Source of the DNA: Pseudorasbora parva
Taxonomy: Eukaryota > Chordata > Actinopteri > Cypriniformes > Gobionidae
Reading direction: 5' to 3'
Assembly (NCBI RefSeq): GCF_024679245.1
Contig: NC_090186.1
Location: 44,338,569-44,402,568, forward strand
Length of the DNA stretch: 64,000 bases
The notes below the pieces were generated by a model. The model ran no database searches, was not told the origin of the DNA, and saw only the letters and a list, made by a program, of their open reading frames with translations. The position numbers and the translations under genes were made by a program. Each line of letters opens with the position of its first letter. Positions within the stretch are counted from its first letter, which is position 1. Shown here one piece after another: positions 29,178-41,454 of the stretch.

Positions 29178-32100
29178 GTAGGCTATAGATAAAGTGTGTT
29201 GTTTGCCAGGTTAAGTTCTTTATGGTTTGAGAGGATACGTGTTTGTACAGGCGTTTGTTTTTTGAGACGAGAAAATGTAGGCTATAATGCATAAAAGCAA
29301 ATCAGTGTTTGCTTGTTTGCGCATAAAAGCAACTTTAAGGCACTCAAGGAATAGCCTATTTATTTATTATTTTTTACTATTCGACAGAAAGAGACAGGAA
29401 AAGAATTAAAACATGCAAAAGTTAATTGAAAATAATAATAATAATAATAATAATAGGAACAAAAAGAGACAAAATAAAAACAAATAAGTTGAAAAAAAGA
29501 CTATTAAATAGTAAAACAGCAATCCACAATCCACTGTAAACACTAAAGCTCAAAATAATGAATTGGTTTGAGTAGAGCCAACTCAAATGATATAAATTAG
29601 TCCTAACTTATTAACTTTCATGAGTACTTTCTTTTCTATTGTGTTCTTAAAACTGACACATTTTAAGTCATCTGAACTGTTTCTTCATTTTGGGTTTCAT
29701 GAACTTGTTTCTTTTCATTTAGATAAACTTAAATGTAACTGACACTGGGCTGGGATTTATATTTCCCAGCATGCTTTGCCGTGACACTCAAAGGGGAGAG
29801 TAAAAGCTAAAATTAAGTGTTATTATGTTTGTTTTTGTTTTTTAGTACAAGATTATCGTTAAGGTAGAGATTTAGTAGTGTTTAATGTTTTCTTATGCTA
29901 GTTAAGAAGAGTTTCTGTTATGTTGGGTTTTTTGTGTGTGTGTGGGGGGCTTTATCATAGTGATAAAAAGCATGAGCGTATAGTTTGAGAACAGATTTTG
30001 TTACATTTTCTGCTGTACTTATTTAGCAAGTGCGATGCTATTGCTACCAAAGCAATGTGTTATCAATTAGCAAGTTAAAGTTAGTCAAGTTTCCACTACT
30101 GAAAACATTTAAGTTGAAATTTTCATTTAAAGGTGCAGTGTGTAATATTTTTGAGGATCTATTGACAGTAATGCAATATAATATAAATAACTATGTTTTC
30201 AGTGGAGTATAAAGACAGTTTTTATTACCTTAAAATAAGCCGTTTCTATCTGCACACGACATGTGTCTCATTACAGTGAAGTTGCCATTTTGCGCCGCCA
30301 TGTTTCTACGGTAGCTCTAAAGGGTCAAACTGCTCTCCAAAGCACTAGTCACTCTTTGCTGTCTCTGACAACAAAATTTTTGTCCTGTGTCAGCCACCGT
30401 AGCTTCTCTATGCGCTCCGAAAGGGAGGGGTGAACGGTGGGTGATTGCAATTCTCACCACTAAATGCTGCTAAAATGTACACACTGCACCTTTAAGACAT
30501 TTCTCCTTATATGGAACATTTTTCAGGGTTTTTTTATTACCTTTTTTCTTATTACATATTTTAATCATCATAAATTAGGCAGCTTACACCCTCAGTATTC
30601 ATCCTATTTCACCAGACATGGAAAATCCTTTTAAATTTCTTTTAGCAGACTCCTCCCCTAGTGGGCGGAGACATGAGTCATATGATAAATGCACTATTTT
30701 AGAATCAAAACTTTGTCCTAATTGTGACAAAAAACACACGCTTGGTCGGGGACTCAAGGTTACATAAGGTTACACATGGAACGTGAAAGGAAAACTCGAG
30801 ATGCATCAGCGGGTGGATTTTTTTTAGCCGGCATCAAAACATTTTTTTTGTGATATCAACTTCAAATTTGGAACACAATTTGGTTAGGCATGGCTTTGAT
30901 TTTTATTTAAAAAAAATTAGAGTAAAGGTTTTTTAGGCGTTTTTTTTTTTTTTTTTTTTTTTGTATAAATATAAATGTTTAGTATAGTGCATTTACTTTA
31001 CACTAAATGTAAACTTCTTTTATTGAAGCGCCAAACATAGGTACTCCAAAGCATTCATGAATTACATTATCCATATACTGTATGTTTGGATAGTGCATTT
31101 TGCATTTTATGCTCAAAAATGTCAGTTAAGGGGTTAAAAATCTAGATCTAAATAGTAAGATCTATATAGACTTCCACTGTAGGGAGTATAGAGGCATGTA
31201 CGCTTAATTTACAACATTATTAATTGATGTATGTGTAAACAATTATATAAAAACGGATGAATTGAAGGCATAGATATGATTTAATACATTAAAAAATAAA
31301 AAATTAGCCCTAGTGTTTAGAGACAGTGTTTCCCATAAACATTTTGGGCATCTCTCGAATCGAGTGAGTTTGTTTATGAAGAGTTTGAAAGGAACTGGGT
31401 TGAGAAACAATGATTAATGGTTTATTCAGCGCCCAAACCCAAACCTATTGTACATTTAGAAATCCATTCTGCATATCTATTATTTGGGGAATATAAACAT
31501 ACAAACAATTGATACTAGTGTGTGTCATACTTGCATGCATGATTATTATATAAAGCTGGACAAACTCGTCTTCATGTGAACAATTTAGTTTGATCTGCTG
31601 TTGTTTTTCAGGAGCATGTGGCGTGGCGGTCGGTTATCCGCTGGATACTGTCAAAGTAAACTTATTTTGCTTGTATTATTGGATGTATGGCTCTTAAAGG
31701 CACAATATGTAAGTTTTTTGGGTTAAGATATCCAAAAACCACTAGAACAATGCTATATATTTTGTTGACTTGTATACTGGTATTATCCCAAATGTTTCCA
31801 ATGATACAGAAACTTAACCAGTGTAACGTCTTATCATTTCGTCGCCATTAAATGACGCCATATCCGTTTTAGCCTCGATTTACGGTTTTACTTCCGTGGA
31901 AACCGATCAGGCATAGTATTATGACACAGGTGAATTTAATACCACTGATGATCTCTTCATCTCCTGTTAGTGTGTGGGATATATTAGGCAGCAAGTGAAC
32001 ATTTTACCCTTAAAGTCGATGTGTGTGAAGCAGGAGAAATGGGCAAGTGTAAGGATTTGAGTGAGTTTGGCCAGATTGTGACGGCTAGACGACTGGGTCA

Positions 32101-35100
32101 GAGCATCTCCAAAACTGCAGCTCTTGTGGGCTGTTCCCGGTCTGCAGTGGTCAGTATCTATCAAAAGTGCTCCAAGGAAGGACCAGTGGAGAACCGGCCA
32201 CAGGGTCATGGGCGGCCAAGGCTCATTGATGACCGCGGGGAGCGAAGGCTGGCCCGTGGGGTCCGATCAAACAGACGAGCTACTGGAGCTCAAACTGCTC
32301 CAGAAGTTAATGCTGGTTCTGATAGAAAGCTGTCAGAATACACAGAGCAGCTCAGTTTGAGGCGTATGGACCAGTCAGGGTGACCTCTGACCCCTGACCC
32401 CGCCGAAAGCACCAACAGTGGCACGTGAGCATCAGAACTGGACCACGGAGCAATGGAAGAAGGTGGCCTGGTCTGAGGAATCACGTGGATGGCCGGGTGT
32501 GAATCGATTCACTGACTCATAACGGTTCGAAGCTTTGTTCTGAAATCGGCCATCACTATATAAGTCGTTATTTAGTGTTTTTGCGCACTAACTCTATTCT
32601 GGCCTCTTCATCAATGATTGTAGAGCCGCTGTAGTGAGATGGGCTTTGTAACGACGTCTTTAGTGCCTTTATGGGTCTTGAGAGAGGAAATGACATTGGT
32701 GTCAATGAAGGCCTTTCTGAGCCATCGGATTTCAACACTAATATCTTCATCTGTGTGTGAAGATGAGCGGAGGTCTGACGGCTGGCCAACCACAGGAGGA
32801 ATTAATCACACAATTTACAATTTTGGGGGAGCTAACCCTTAAACGATCTCTCCTTTCTCAGCTCCTCAACACTCGCTCCTGCTCTGCTTCACACTACAGT
32901 AACGTTTATAATCACATCCATCAACACGCTCAAACTATGCCTTTGTTTTGAATCGGCAACCTCTAGCAGACGGAAAACTTACATAGTGCACCTTTAACTT
33001 CAGACTTAAATGATAGTGATTTTTAATACCGGTACTTATAATAGCATCTGATCGTGTTGGTTTGACCCCCGCACAGGTCAGAATCCAGACTCAGAAACAG
33101 TTCACGGGAATCTGGCAGTGCGTCCGGATGACCGTCAAGAACGAAGGGGTGAGGAATTTACATTAGTGTTCAGTTTTCTGATTAATGCACCTGACAGCTG
33201 TGTATCTATCTCTGAGATACTACTAGTGTTTGTTCCTTTTAGTTTTAGTACTTTTTTTGCCATTTTATTAGAGTTTAAAAAAATATGTCTATATAGTTTT
33301 ATACTTATTGTTTCCATTATACTATGGTAGTGTGCACAATCTAAATCTCACTGAAAGCTCATTTATTGAGATATCAACCTCAAAGTAGGAGCAGAACTTG
33401 TTTATATTTAAAGCTTAGCTTTTCTCACAGCTCTAGAGTAAAACGTGGTTTGGAAAATATATATTTCATATAAAAATAGTTTTTTGCATTTCACTATTTC
33501 TTAAAATTTCACTTTCTTAAACTTTTTTTCACTTCTAAAGCCCTATTCGGACGGGATTAGATTAACATGGGGACATGGGGGTAAAGTCATTTTACCTCAG
33601 GACGTCTGTAATATTAATCGCCAATTCGCACGGGATAAGACATCTCAGTAAAACTAGCAGAAGTGGGAGGAGTAACTCGCTTTACACACCTCCTTGACGT
33701 CATGTGTGTATGACGTTACCGTTATAACGTGAGCAAACACACAACCTGAGCGCCAGTCTGAACTCCGTCTCCAATATATGTGTGTGTGTTTTAATAAACA
33801 GTTAGGTCCAGTCTAACGATTCTGATTGGATTGTGTTGGTAATAGACACTTTCCTAGAGCTAAAATGTGTTGTGCCTCTAATAAGTGCTTTTGATCTTCT
33901 TTTTGCTTTAAATGATATGCGGAAAATACTGGACATTTTCCACAGATTTGTCCCACCACCTACAACGCAACCGAAAGCTTCAAGCGCCTCCAAGGTCGCA
34001 AAATGTGCTCTTTTTTTTACTTTTAAACAGGCAATGACGGAATTTTACCATACATTTTTACAGCAGGTCTATTCGAACGGGATTAGTGTTACCCTAGGTC
34101 ATTTTTCCAGACCTTTTTACAGAAGGTAAAAGTCTCGGTAATCTTTACTGACATTGTCCGTAATGATTACCGAGATGGCGCATTCGGACGGGACTAAAAT
34201 CACCGAGAACCTCTGGTTATAATTACTTTACCCCCACGTCCCCATGTTAATCTAATCCAGTCTGAATAGGGCTTAAGTGTCTTTTTAAAAAGAGTCCAAA
34301 CTTCAGTCTGTGATGGAAATTCAAGATTTAAGTTAGACATGTAATTTTCAGGTTTATGCTCAAAAATTGAATAAGTAAATGGATTATAACTACTGCATAA
34401 ATATAATGAAATACCATAAAATACAATAAAATAAAAACATTATCGAATTAAAATATAGCACATTCAGTTATTTGACAATACCAGAGGGTTAAATGAGAAA
34501 TCTACATTATGTTACTAACTACTATTTGTGTCATGTAATTTGTGACCAGTAAGCAAGTAATTTTATTTATATCGCACATTTGCAATCAACAGACTTTGCT
34601 TTACAAAAATGAAAAGTTTGCAAGTACTGATGATCACCCTGTGAAGGGGTGAGGTAGTCTTGATTTATATAATGTTTAATGTTGATGATCATGTTATTTT
34701 ACATATGCATATGATTACATGTTATTGCTTCTTTTACTTAGTCTTAAGCCCCGTTCACACCGCCAGCGACACGCAGCGACAAAGCGACATGATCCCATTC
34801 ATTTCAATGGAGCGCTGGCGACTTCCGGCGACACGAGCGACAGTGACCGTTGGCGACAGAATGTGGGCGTGTCAAACGACACGAGACACGCGACAAAAGT
34901 TCAGAAATTTCAACTTTATGCAAACGAGAAGCGATTTTCGCGAGCGACAACCAATAGGAGTGAAGTCAGTGGAGTGCACGTGATCCGTCTGCTTTACTGC
35001 GGTGTCCGGAGGAGTTGTTGATATTAGCTTTTAGCAAGCCCCCTGTTCTTTATAATATGTCTCTGTGTAGCCTACATACAGAGACACATTTAAAAAAATG

Positions 35101-38100
35101 ATGCATGGAAAAACGTGTCTGGGATTGTGGGGAAATAAAGTAAGTTTTGACTAAACTGCATGCAATATGGTCTACCTATTACAGTACAGTGTGTATGTAT
35201 TCTAATAATTTGCTCTGTTCTGCAAAACACTAGTAATAAAAACGGTACTATAGTACAAATATATTTAATGACGTTTATATGCAACCCGTGTAGTGGGAAC
35301 GCCCACTAGCGACATGAATCTCTGGCGCTGGCGACATGCAGTGACAAAATCGCTGGCGGTGTGAACGGGGCTTTACTCGTCTGTGTTTTGATCAGAAGAT
35401 TCAGTAGCTACTCATTCAGAAGATGTGCAATAGCGCCCCCTAGAGTCTGACAGTGGAAACACGGAAAATCTGTTTTTGCCCTGCACTGTAAAAGTCCGTA
35501 AAAATAGGGAAATATGAAGGAAATTTCCGTTTTTTTTTTTTACCTGACCTGGTCATACTCAGCTCTAGTCAGAACATGAGTCTCCATTGGGCTGTGATTA
35601 TGGGGCGTATTTCAACCGAACCAGGAAAGACCTCGATTGGACAGACCTACAGCCAATCAGAGCAGCGGAGCGACGCATAACATTAGTTGTCAAATGTCAA
35701 CAGAACTCAACTGCACTGTGTTGCCAAGTCTGCCTATTGTGTCATTGGTCTGATTTCTCCGTGGCTTTGCTGCAGGTTCATGGCTTCTTTAAGGGAATGG
35801 CTCTGCCCGTCTCCACTATATCCATGACATCCTCCGTGGTGTTCGGCACGTACCAGAATTGTCTGCAGTGTTTGGCTCAGCTCCGTGGGATCGGCTCGCC
35901 TAACTCCAAGATTGACATCTTCCTGTCAGGTCTGGCGGGTGGAGTGGCTCAGGTGATGATGTACAGCAAATTCAATACAATATTTTATATTTTTACATTT
36001 AGAAAATGATGAATGAATAATGCGCATTGGGTGTTTTTGCCTTTTTATTCAATTTATAGAGGTGCTGGCTGTAAAGTGAATTATATATTCTATCGTAATA
36101 TTGTAATACCATGGTATTTTGTGCTCGTAAAAAGAAAGAAAAATCATTCATTTGAACAGATTTACCTCACGGCATCCAGTGACATCGTTCCTGTCGTTAT
36201 TATTATCAGAGTCTCTATTTTCACTAAGTGAATAGCCCGCTTCGTTGGCGGAGGATATTTACACTAACCATCTTGGGGACACTAACATTATGATCAAAGT
36301 TTTCAACTAAATATACAAATAAAATTAATGAATTAGGCCATATTTAATTCTATTAACTATAATACTGATCTGCCAGCATTGTCTCTCTATGATAAATTAA
36401 AATAAGCTGATAACATCACTGTTTACTCCAGAACGACTGTACAGCCAAATCTAATTCTGCTGCAGTATTGTCCTGTTTAACACTGAAGCTGCTCTGACAC
36501 AATCGGCACTGGAAAAGAGCGATAGAAATAAAGATGACTGATTGATTGATTGAATGATTGATTGATTGATTGACAAGTCTCTCGGCAGCCAAGAATTTAG
36601 TTTCTTTTGGGTTTTCAATATTAGAGGATCAAAATTTAGTTTGCATCTTGTTTTTTGGTCTTCACTCATTAAGACAGTCAAATGCTTCGTTCCTGAATGA
36701 ATCCGCCGTTTGAATGAATCGGTTGAGTGAATGATTCAATGACTCACTCATTAACACAATCAAATGATTATTTTCATTGTAAAAGCGCGATATAAATAAA
36801 GCTGATTGATTGCTTCTTCCTCAGATCTCTGTAATGTCTCCTGGCGATCTCGTGAAAGTGCGTCTCCAGTGTCAGACGGAGCGCAGATGCAGAGGGTTTA
36901 GTCACGGCAAACCGAAATACAGCGGGCCGATCCACTGCCTGCTCAGCATCGCTAAAGACGAGGGCATTCTGGGGCTTTATAGAGGAGCTCTTCCTCTGGC
37001 CCTCAGGGATGGGCCATCCTTCGCCACATACTTCCTGACCTACAACACACTGAGTTCAAAACTCACTCCGGCCGGGCAGAGAGAGCCAGGTAAACACAAA
37101 CCCTTCCTCATGATCATATCTGAGACTACTCTTACACAGCAAAATCTGGGTTTTGGAATAAACTCCCTGGTAGTTAAAATCAACTCAAGCGGAGTGTACA
37201 GCACAGGCCAGAAGTTTGGACACGTTACTATCTGCAATGTTTTTGAAAGAAGTTTCTTCTGCTCATCAAGCCTGCATTTATTTGATCAAAAAATAAAGAT
37301 TGTGATCTATTATTACAATTTAAAATATTTGGACACATCCTTGCTGAATAAAATTATTGATTTATTTCAAAAAAAGAAAGAAAAGAAATGACTGACCTGT
37401 ATAGTATATTGTTGTTACAAAAGATTTCTATTTTTAAAACATTTGCTTCTTTTTTTTTTTAAAGCTACACTGTGTGATATTTCCCCCCATCTAGTGGTGT
37501 AAAGGTATATGACCATCCAGTGAATAATAGTTTCTGTTCCTCTCAATTTCGATTTCGTTTCAACTCCTACGGTGGCTGATTTAGTCATGGCTTCCAGTTC
37601 GACCTCTTCGGTGAGTGTTGCTTTAAGTGATGAGGTTACTTTTGAAAACTATTATAATTTGCAGTTATTTAATTTGCCAAATGATCTATGATCAAATTAA
37701 TCTATGTAAAATGAATAATAGTTTTACGTTTTTGTTATTTTTTACCAGTTCATTGCTAACATCAGCTATCAGGTTCCCAGACGAATGCAAGCTAATCTTA
37801 GTAAAGGAACTTTTATCAGTGCTATCGTTATTCTGTATATTGTACGACATCACTAGCGTAAGGCAAACAAATTATAATGCAATTAAAATATTAATCTCAT
37901 GTTATCCGTCATAGTACACGGATTTATGTTATAAGGTAAACAATACTTATTCATCATTGACGCGAGGAAAACTACCCTAGACGTCGTTCTAGTGTTATGC
38001 ACAGCACACCATGATATAATTAGCCAAGCAACAATAAAACTTCCAATATACACAAATAGGCTGAATTAATATTACCTGTCGAGAAGAAAGCAGGCAACGT

Positions 38101-40535
38101 CGGCGTCCTTTTTAAAATCGTTGCTCCTCATGAGCTCTTTATCTTGGAAAAGCCACTCCAATATTTACTTTTGTCTTGTTGATTTGCCCGTTGCGTTGCC
38201 GTCTTAATTCTCTTTTCCGCTTCCTTGGCGACTCTGATACATATCCCGCAATGTTACTAGGTCCCCGACCCGAGTCGAATTCGGTAATCAATGCCGGGAT
38301 GTGGTTGCTTTCACACAGAAGGCGGCCCGGCAATGCTCCGGGAATATTGCGGGTCCGACGTGCTGTGAAAGGGGCTTAAGAGTGATCCTCCATCATCATA
38401 TAGCAGCCTCAAGCAATCCTCCTCTTCACATTCGACACGGTGCCATCGAGTGTAAAAACGCGAAAAGCGAAGCTTGAATTTACGGGTATGTCCCTCTTTG
38501 GCTACTGTACTTTCAATATGGAGGAGCAACATGGCGATCGGCATTCGAACCCTCAACACTTATGTGTTTTCAATGGTTTATTATAAAATTACGAGAATAC
38601 TTTATTACTTGAAAGAAGTAAAATACATTACTGAGCACATCTATTTTTGAAAGAACTAAGTTATTTTAGCTAAGAATAAACCAAAAAAGTTACACAGTGT
38701 AGCTTTAAACTTTTTATTCATCAAAGTATTATAAAAGTATCACAGGTTATGAAAAAATATTAGTCAGCAGAACTGTCTCCAACACTCGTAATGAATCCTC
38801 ACCTGAGAATGATTTCTGATGATCATGATCACTGAAGACTGGAGGAACCATCCTGAACATTCAGCTCTGAGCACAGAAATAAATCAGCATTTAAAGGAGA
38901 ATAAAATGAAAACAAATTATTTTAAATTGTAATAATATATCACAATATTTAAAAAAAATTCTGTATTTTTGATCAAATAAATGCAGGCTTGATGAGCAGA
39001 AGAAACTTCTTTCAAAAACATTACAGATAGTAGTGTCCAAACGTTTGGTCTGTGCTGTACGTGCGTGACCATCAAATAGACTCCAGCACAGAGTTAAAAT
39101 AACGAACTAATTCGGATTGCGAGTCAAACTGCTGAAGTCACGTGACTTTGGCGATCCGAATCATGAATCGATTCACTGACTCATAACGGTTCGAATCTTT
39201 GTTCTGAAATCGGCCATCACTATATAAGTCGTTATTTAGTGTTTTTGCGCACTAACTCTATTCTGGCCTCTTCATCAATGATTGTAGAGCCGCTGTAGTG
39301 AGATGGGCTTTGTAACGACGTCTTTAGTGCCTTTATGGGTCTTGAGAGAGGAAATGACATTGGTGTCAATGAAGGCCTTTCTGAGCCATCGGATTTCAAC
39401 ACTAATATCTTCATCTGTGTGTGAAGATGAGCGGAGGTCTGACGGCTGGCCAACCACAGGAGGAATTAATCACACAATTTACATTTCTGGCTGAACTAAC
39501 CCTTTAACTAATAATGAACAGAGGATACTGGGAAATTAAGTCCAAGATGGTAGGCGTCCCAAATCTTGGTCCTGGAGGGCCACAGAGTGTATCTCCGACC
39601 CCAATCAAACACCTGAACCAGTTAATCAATGCCTTTATAGGCCCTATAATATTGATTAGCTGGTTCAGGTGTGTTTGATTGGGGTCGGAGCTAAACTCTG
39701 CAGGACAGTGGAGACAATTGGGGACTCCTGGTCTATGGAAATGAGGCTGCCATCTGCTGGTACATAAGAGTACCGCAGCTGACATGTTACACTGCAAAAA
39801 ATGCTTTTCTTACTTATTTTTGTCTTGTTTCTAGTCAAAATATCTAAAAATTCTTACATTTAAGAAACATTTACTAGACAATTAAAAATTATTGTCTTGT
39901 TTTGGGAAAAATAACTCAAAATGAAGAGAGTTTTTGCTTAAAATAAGATAAATAATCTGCCAATGGGGTGAGAAAAATAATCTTGTTTTCTGTTTGAATT
40001 AAGATTATTTTTCTCACCCCATTGGCAGATTATTATCTTATTTTAAGCAAAAACTCTCTTCATTTTGAGTTATTTTTCCCAAAACAAGACAATTACTTTT
40101 GCTTGTCTAGTAAATACTTCTTATTTTAAGAATTTTTAGATGTTTGGACTAGAAACAAGACAAAAATACTGAGTAAGAAAAGCATTTTTTGCAGTGCAAA
40201 GATCAAGTTGTGGATCTTTTCTCCTGTTGATGTTGTCAGAGTGGGCCGCGGTGCTGTTTTCCGGTGGAGTGGCGGGGATAGCCGGCTGGTCTGTCGGGAC
40301 GCCCATGGATGTGATTAAAGCCCGTCTGCAGATGGACGGCGTGTGCGGGGAGAAGCGATACCGAGGACTCGCTCACTGCATCACCGAGACCGCGCGGAAC
40401 GAGGGACCGGGAGTTTTCTTCAAGAGTCTCGGGATAAACTGCCTGCGGGCGTTTCCCGTTAACATGGTGGTGTTTGCCGTGTACGAGCTCAGTGTCCGTG
40501 TGCTCCGATCCGCGCCGCTCGATACGCTCTTATGA
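29141..40535 (+). CDS. slc25a47: slc25a47, liver-type mitochondrial carrier (6 coding exons)
   Basis: Coding exons: 29141-29177, 31612-31655, 33077-33148, 35776-35952, 36825-37089 and 40240-40535. All borders are AG/GT and phases agree; the total is 891 nt, 296 residues. Three SLC25 signatures: PLDTVK (22-27), SPGDLVK (115-121) and PMDVIK (220-225). The order and wording ([34 protein letters not shown]) match SLC25A47 (HDMCP), an inner-membrane carrier mostly of liver whose substrate is still debated. The start follows the family, with MHFADFLAG in place of the usual MDFVAG. It is divergent from slc25a29, as in human. Its introns carry many MITEs. Confidence 0.95.
29178..30128. other. slc25a47 intron 1, first part
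   Basis: AT-rich with an (AAT)n stretch near 29433-29455. No coding or clear repeat ends. Confidence 0.5.
30129..30493. mobile_element. MITE, AAAGGTGCAGTGTGTAATAT ends
   Basis: AAAGGTGCAGTGTGTAATAT at the left and TACACACTGCACCTTT at the right; flanked by TTAA-like sequence. In slc25a47 intron 1. Confidence 0.8.
30494..31611. other. slc25a47 intron 1, second part
   Basis: About 30840-31140 shares GATATCAACTTCAAATTTGG text with slc25a29 intron 3 (13730-13900), so it is a dispersed repeat. There is a T-rich run at 30930-30962. No gene. Confidence 0.5.
31612..31655 (+). CDS. slc25a47: slc25a47 coding exon 2
   Basis: Acceptor TTGTTTTTCAG; encodes [14 protein letters not shown]; donor GTAAAC. 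It has the same length (44 nt) and phase as exon 2 of slc25a29, showing the common ancestry of the pair. Confidence 0.95.
32000..32500 (+). pseudogene. Tc1/mariner transposase N-terminal fragment
   Basis: The frame 32021-32383 reads a Tc1-type paired-like DNA-binding region: [52 protein letters not shown], then a degraded SDRKLSEYT segment and a stop. The catalytic DDE part is absent, so it is inactive. Confidence 0.8.
32506..32841. mobile_element. GAACTAACC-type repeat, copy 1
   Basis: Almost identical to 39163-39510, which lies in another intron of the same gene. Starts GAATCGATTCACTGACTCAT and ends AGCTAACCCTTAA. Small frames inside are artefacts. Confidence 0.85.
33077..33148 (+). CDS. 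slc25a47: slc25a47 coding exon 3
   Basis: Acceptor CCGCACAG, donor GTGAGG; 24 codons [13 protein letters not shown]... through KNEG, the repeat-1 matrix segment. Confidence 0.94.
33538..34275. mobile_element. TIR transposon, AAGCCCTATTCGGACGGG ends
   Basis: AAGCCCTATTCGGACGGGAT at the left and TCTGAATAGGGCTTAA at the right; subterminal ATTAACATGGGGACATGGGG pairs with CCCCACGTCCCCATGTTAAT. In slc25a47 intron 3. Confidence 0.8.
34276..34744. other. slc25a47 intron 3 spacer
   Basis: AT-rich sequence with no supported feature. Confidence 0.4.
34745..35373. mobile_element. TIR transposon, AAGCCCCGTTCACACCGCC ends
   Basis: AAGCCCCGTTCACACCGCCA and GGCGGTGTGAACGGGGCTTT are inverted; internal GCGACA text occurs in both halves. 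No transposase. Confidence 0.85.
35776..35952 (+). CDS. slc25a47: slc25a47 coding exon 4
   Basis: Acceptor TTGCTGCAG, donor GTGATG; 59 codons, [11 protein letters not shown]... to GLAGGVAQ, covering helix 2 and the start of carrier repeat 2. Confidence 0.95.
35953..36824. other. slc25a47 intron 4
   Basis: Contains retroposon-tail-like text (AAGCTGCTCTGACACAATCG at 36487 onward) and (TGAT)n repeats; otherwise no feature. Confidence 0.45.
36825..37089 (+). CDS. slc25a47: slc25a47 coding exon 5
   Basis: Acceptor TCTTCCTCAG, donor GTAAAC; encodes [15 protein letters not shown]... to PAGQREP. The second signature has Gly where mammals have Thr (SPGDLVK). The frame continues open beyond 37089, but that is intron. 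Confidence 0.95.
37463..38708. mobile_element. MITE of the AAAGCTACACTGTGTGATAT family with inner DNA
   Basis: Left AAAGCTACACTGTGTGATAT and right ACACAGTGTAGCTTT are inverted. The inner part shares long text with 2907-3330, but about 800 bp between 37590 and 38395 are extra, probably another insertion. In slc25a47 intron 5. Confidence 0.7.
38709..39162. repeat. Dispersed repeat of the 905-1575 family
   Basis: CAAATAAATGCAGGCTTGATGAGCAG and GAAACTTCTTTCAAAAACAT text is shared with the copies at 905-1575 and 37185-37440 (quoted in parts). Confidence 0.6.
39163..39510. mobile_element. GAACTAACC-type repeat, copy 2
   Basis: Almost identical over about 330 bp to 32506-32841; ends GCTGAACTAACCCTTT. 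Confidence 0.85.
39511..39789. repeat. Inverted GACCCCAATCAAACACCTG repeat
   Basis: CCGACCCCAATCAAACACCT at about 39596 and AGGTGTGTTTGATTGGGGTC at about 39667 are inverted around a short spacer; a common fish fragment. Confidence 0.55.
39790..40196. mobile_element. Palindromic MITE, CACTGCAAAAAATGC ends
   Basis: Near-perfect palindrome of 407 bp: CACTGCAAAAAATGCTTTTC at the left and its complement at the right, with the TCTCACCCCATTGGCAGATT arm near the centre. Second copy at 5866-6276. It reaches to within 43 bp of slc25a47 exon 6. Confidence 0.9.
40240..40535 (+). CDS. slc25a47: slc25a47 coding exon 6 (terminal)
   Basis: Acceptor GATGTTGTCAG; encodes [13 protein letters not shown]... [10 protein letters not shown] ... 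to stop at 40533-40535. The palindromic MITE 39790-40196 ends only 43 bp before this exon. Confidence 0.96.
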
Positions 40536-40712
40536 ACACGGCATCAACGCACAAGACTGAACCATAACACACTCTACCCCAATAACACTTTTTTTTTTAA
40601 CTTTAAGATATTTTGCATGACATGAGAATATGTTAATATGAATATGTTTTTGTTCAATATAATATTTTGCACAATATATTATTTTGTGCTGTCTTTAATG
40701 TACTAGAATAAG

Positions 40713-40718
40713 AATAAA
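40713..40718 (+). terminator. slc25a47: Polyadenylation signal AATAAA of slc25a47
   Basis: AATAAA 178 bp after the stop codon, before the (AT)n run at 40797-40843. Confidence 0.6.
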
Positions 40719-40790
40719 TGTATTACCATTGTGATAATAATGAGAAACAAACAAACAAATAACCAAAACATGAAGAATGTCATATTTTGC

Positions 40791-40844
<54 letters not shown>

Positions 40845-40847
<3 letters not shown>

Positions 40848-41454
40848 CACCTAAAGGATTATTAGGAACACCTGTTCAATTTCTCATTAATGCAATTATC
40901 TAATCAAGAATGAGAACATGGATCCATCATGCCTTGTTCCCACTGTGCAGGCTGGTGGTGGTGGTGTAATGGTGTGGGGGATGTTTTCTTGGCACACTTT
41001 AGGCTCCTTAGTGCCAATTGGGCATCGTTTAAATGCCACGGCCTACCTGAGCATTGTTTCTGACCATGTCCATCCCTTTATGACCACCATGTCCCCATCC
41101 TCTGATGGCTACTTCCAGCAGGATAATGCACCATGTCACAAAGCTCAAATCATTTCAAATTGGTTTCTTGAACATGATGATGAGTTGACTGAACTAAAAT
41201 GGCCGCCACAGTCCCCAGATCTCAACCCAATAGAGCATCTTTGGGATGTGGTGGAACGGGAGCTTCGTGCCCTGGATGTGCATCCCACAAATCTCCATCA
41301 ACTGCAAGATGCTCTCCTATCAATATGGGCCAACATTTCTAGAGAATGCTTTCAGCAGCTTGTTGATCAATGCCACGTAGAATTAAGGCAGTTCTGAAGG
41401 AGAAAGGGTCAAACACAGTATTAGTGTGTGTTCCTAATAATCCTTTAGGTGAGT
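40845..41454 (+). mobile_element. Tc1/mariner internal-deletion derivative
   Basis: Ends ACTCACCTAAAGGATTATTA and TAATAATCCTTTAGGTGAGT are inverted. Inside, the frame 40918-41397 encodes the C-terminal half of a Tc1 transposase, with the second and third catalytic-region motifs ([22 protein letters not shown]) and a normal end. The N-terminal DNA-binding half is missing. The break is near 40907, where ATTATCTAATCAA joins GAATGAGAACATGG. Confidence 0.88.

Larger units (their letters stand above)
31696..32995. mobile_element. Outer MITE split by Tc1 and GAACTAACC-type insertions
   Basis: Left AAAGGCACAATATGTAAGTT and right AAAACTTACATAGTGCACCTTT-type ends are inverted. Between them lie a Tc1 fragment and a 330-bp element (32506-32841). 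It occupies most of slc25a47 intron 2. Confidence 0.7.

Noticed and set aside
36013..36231. Extra slc25a47 exon
   Set aside because: No splice borders or carrier text; the exon 4 to exon 5 phase is already correct without it.
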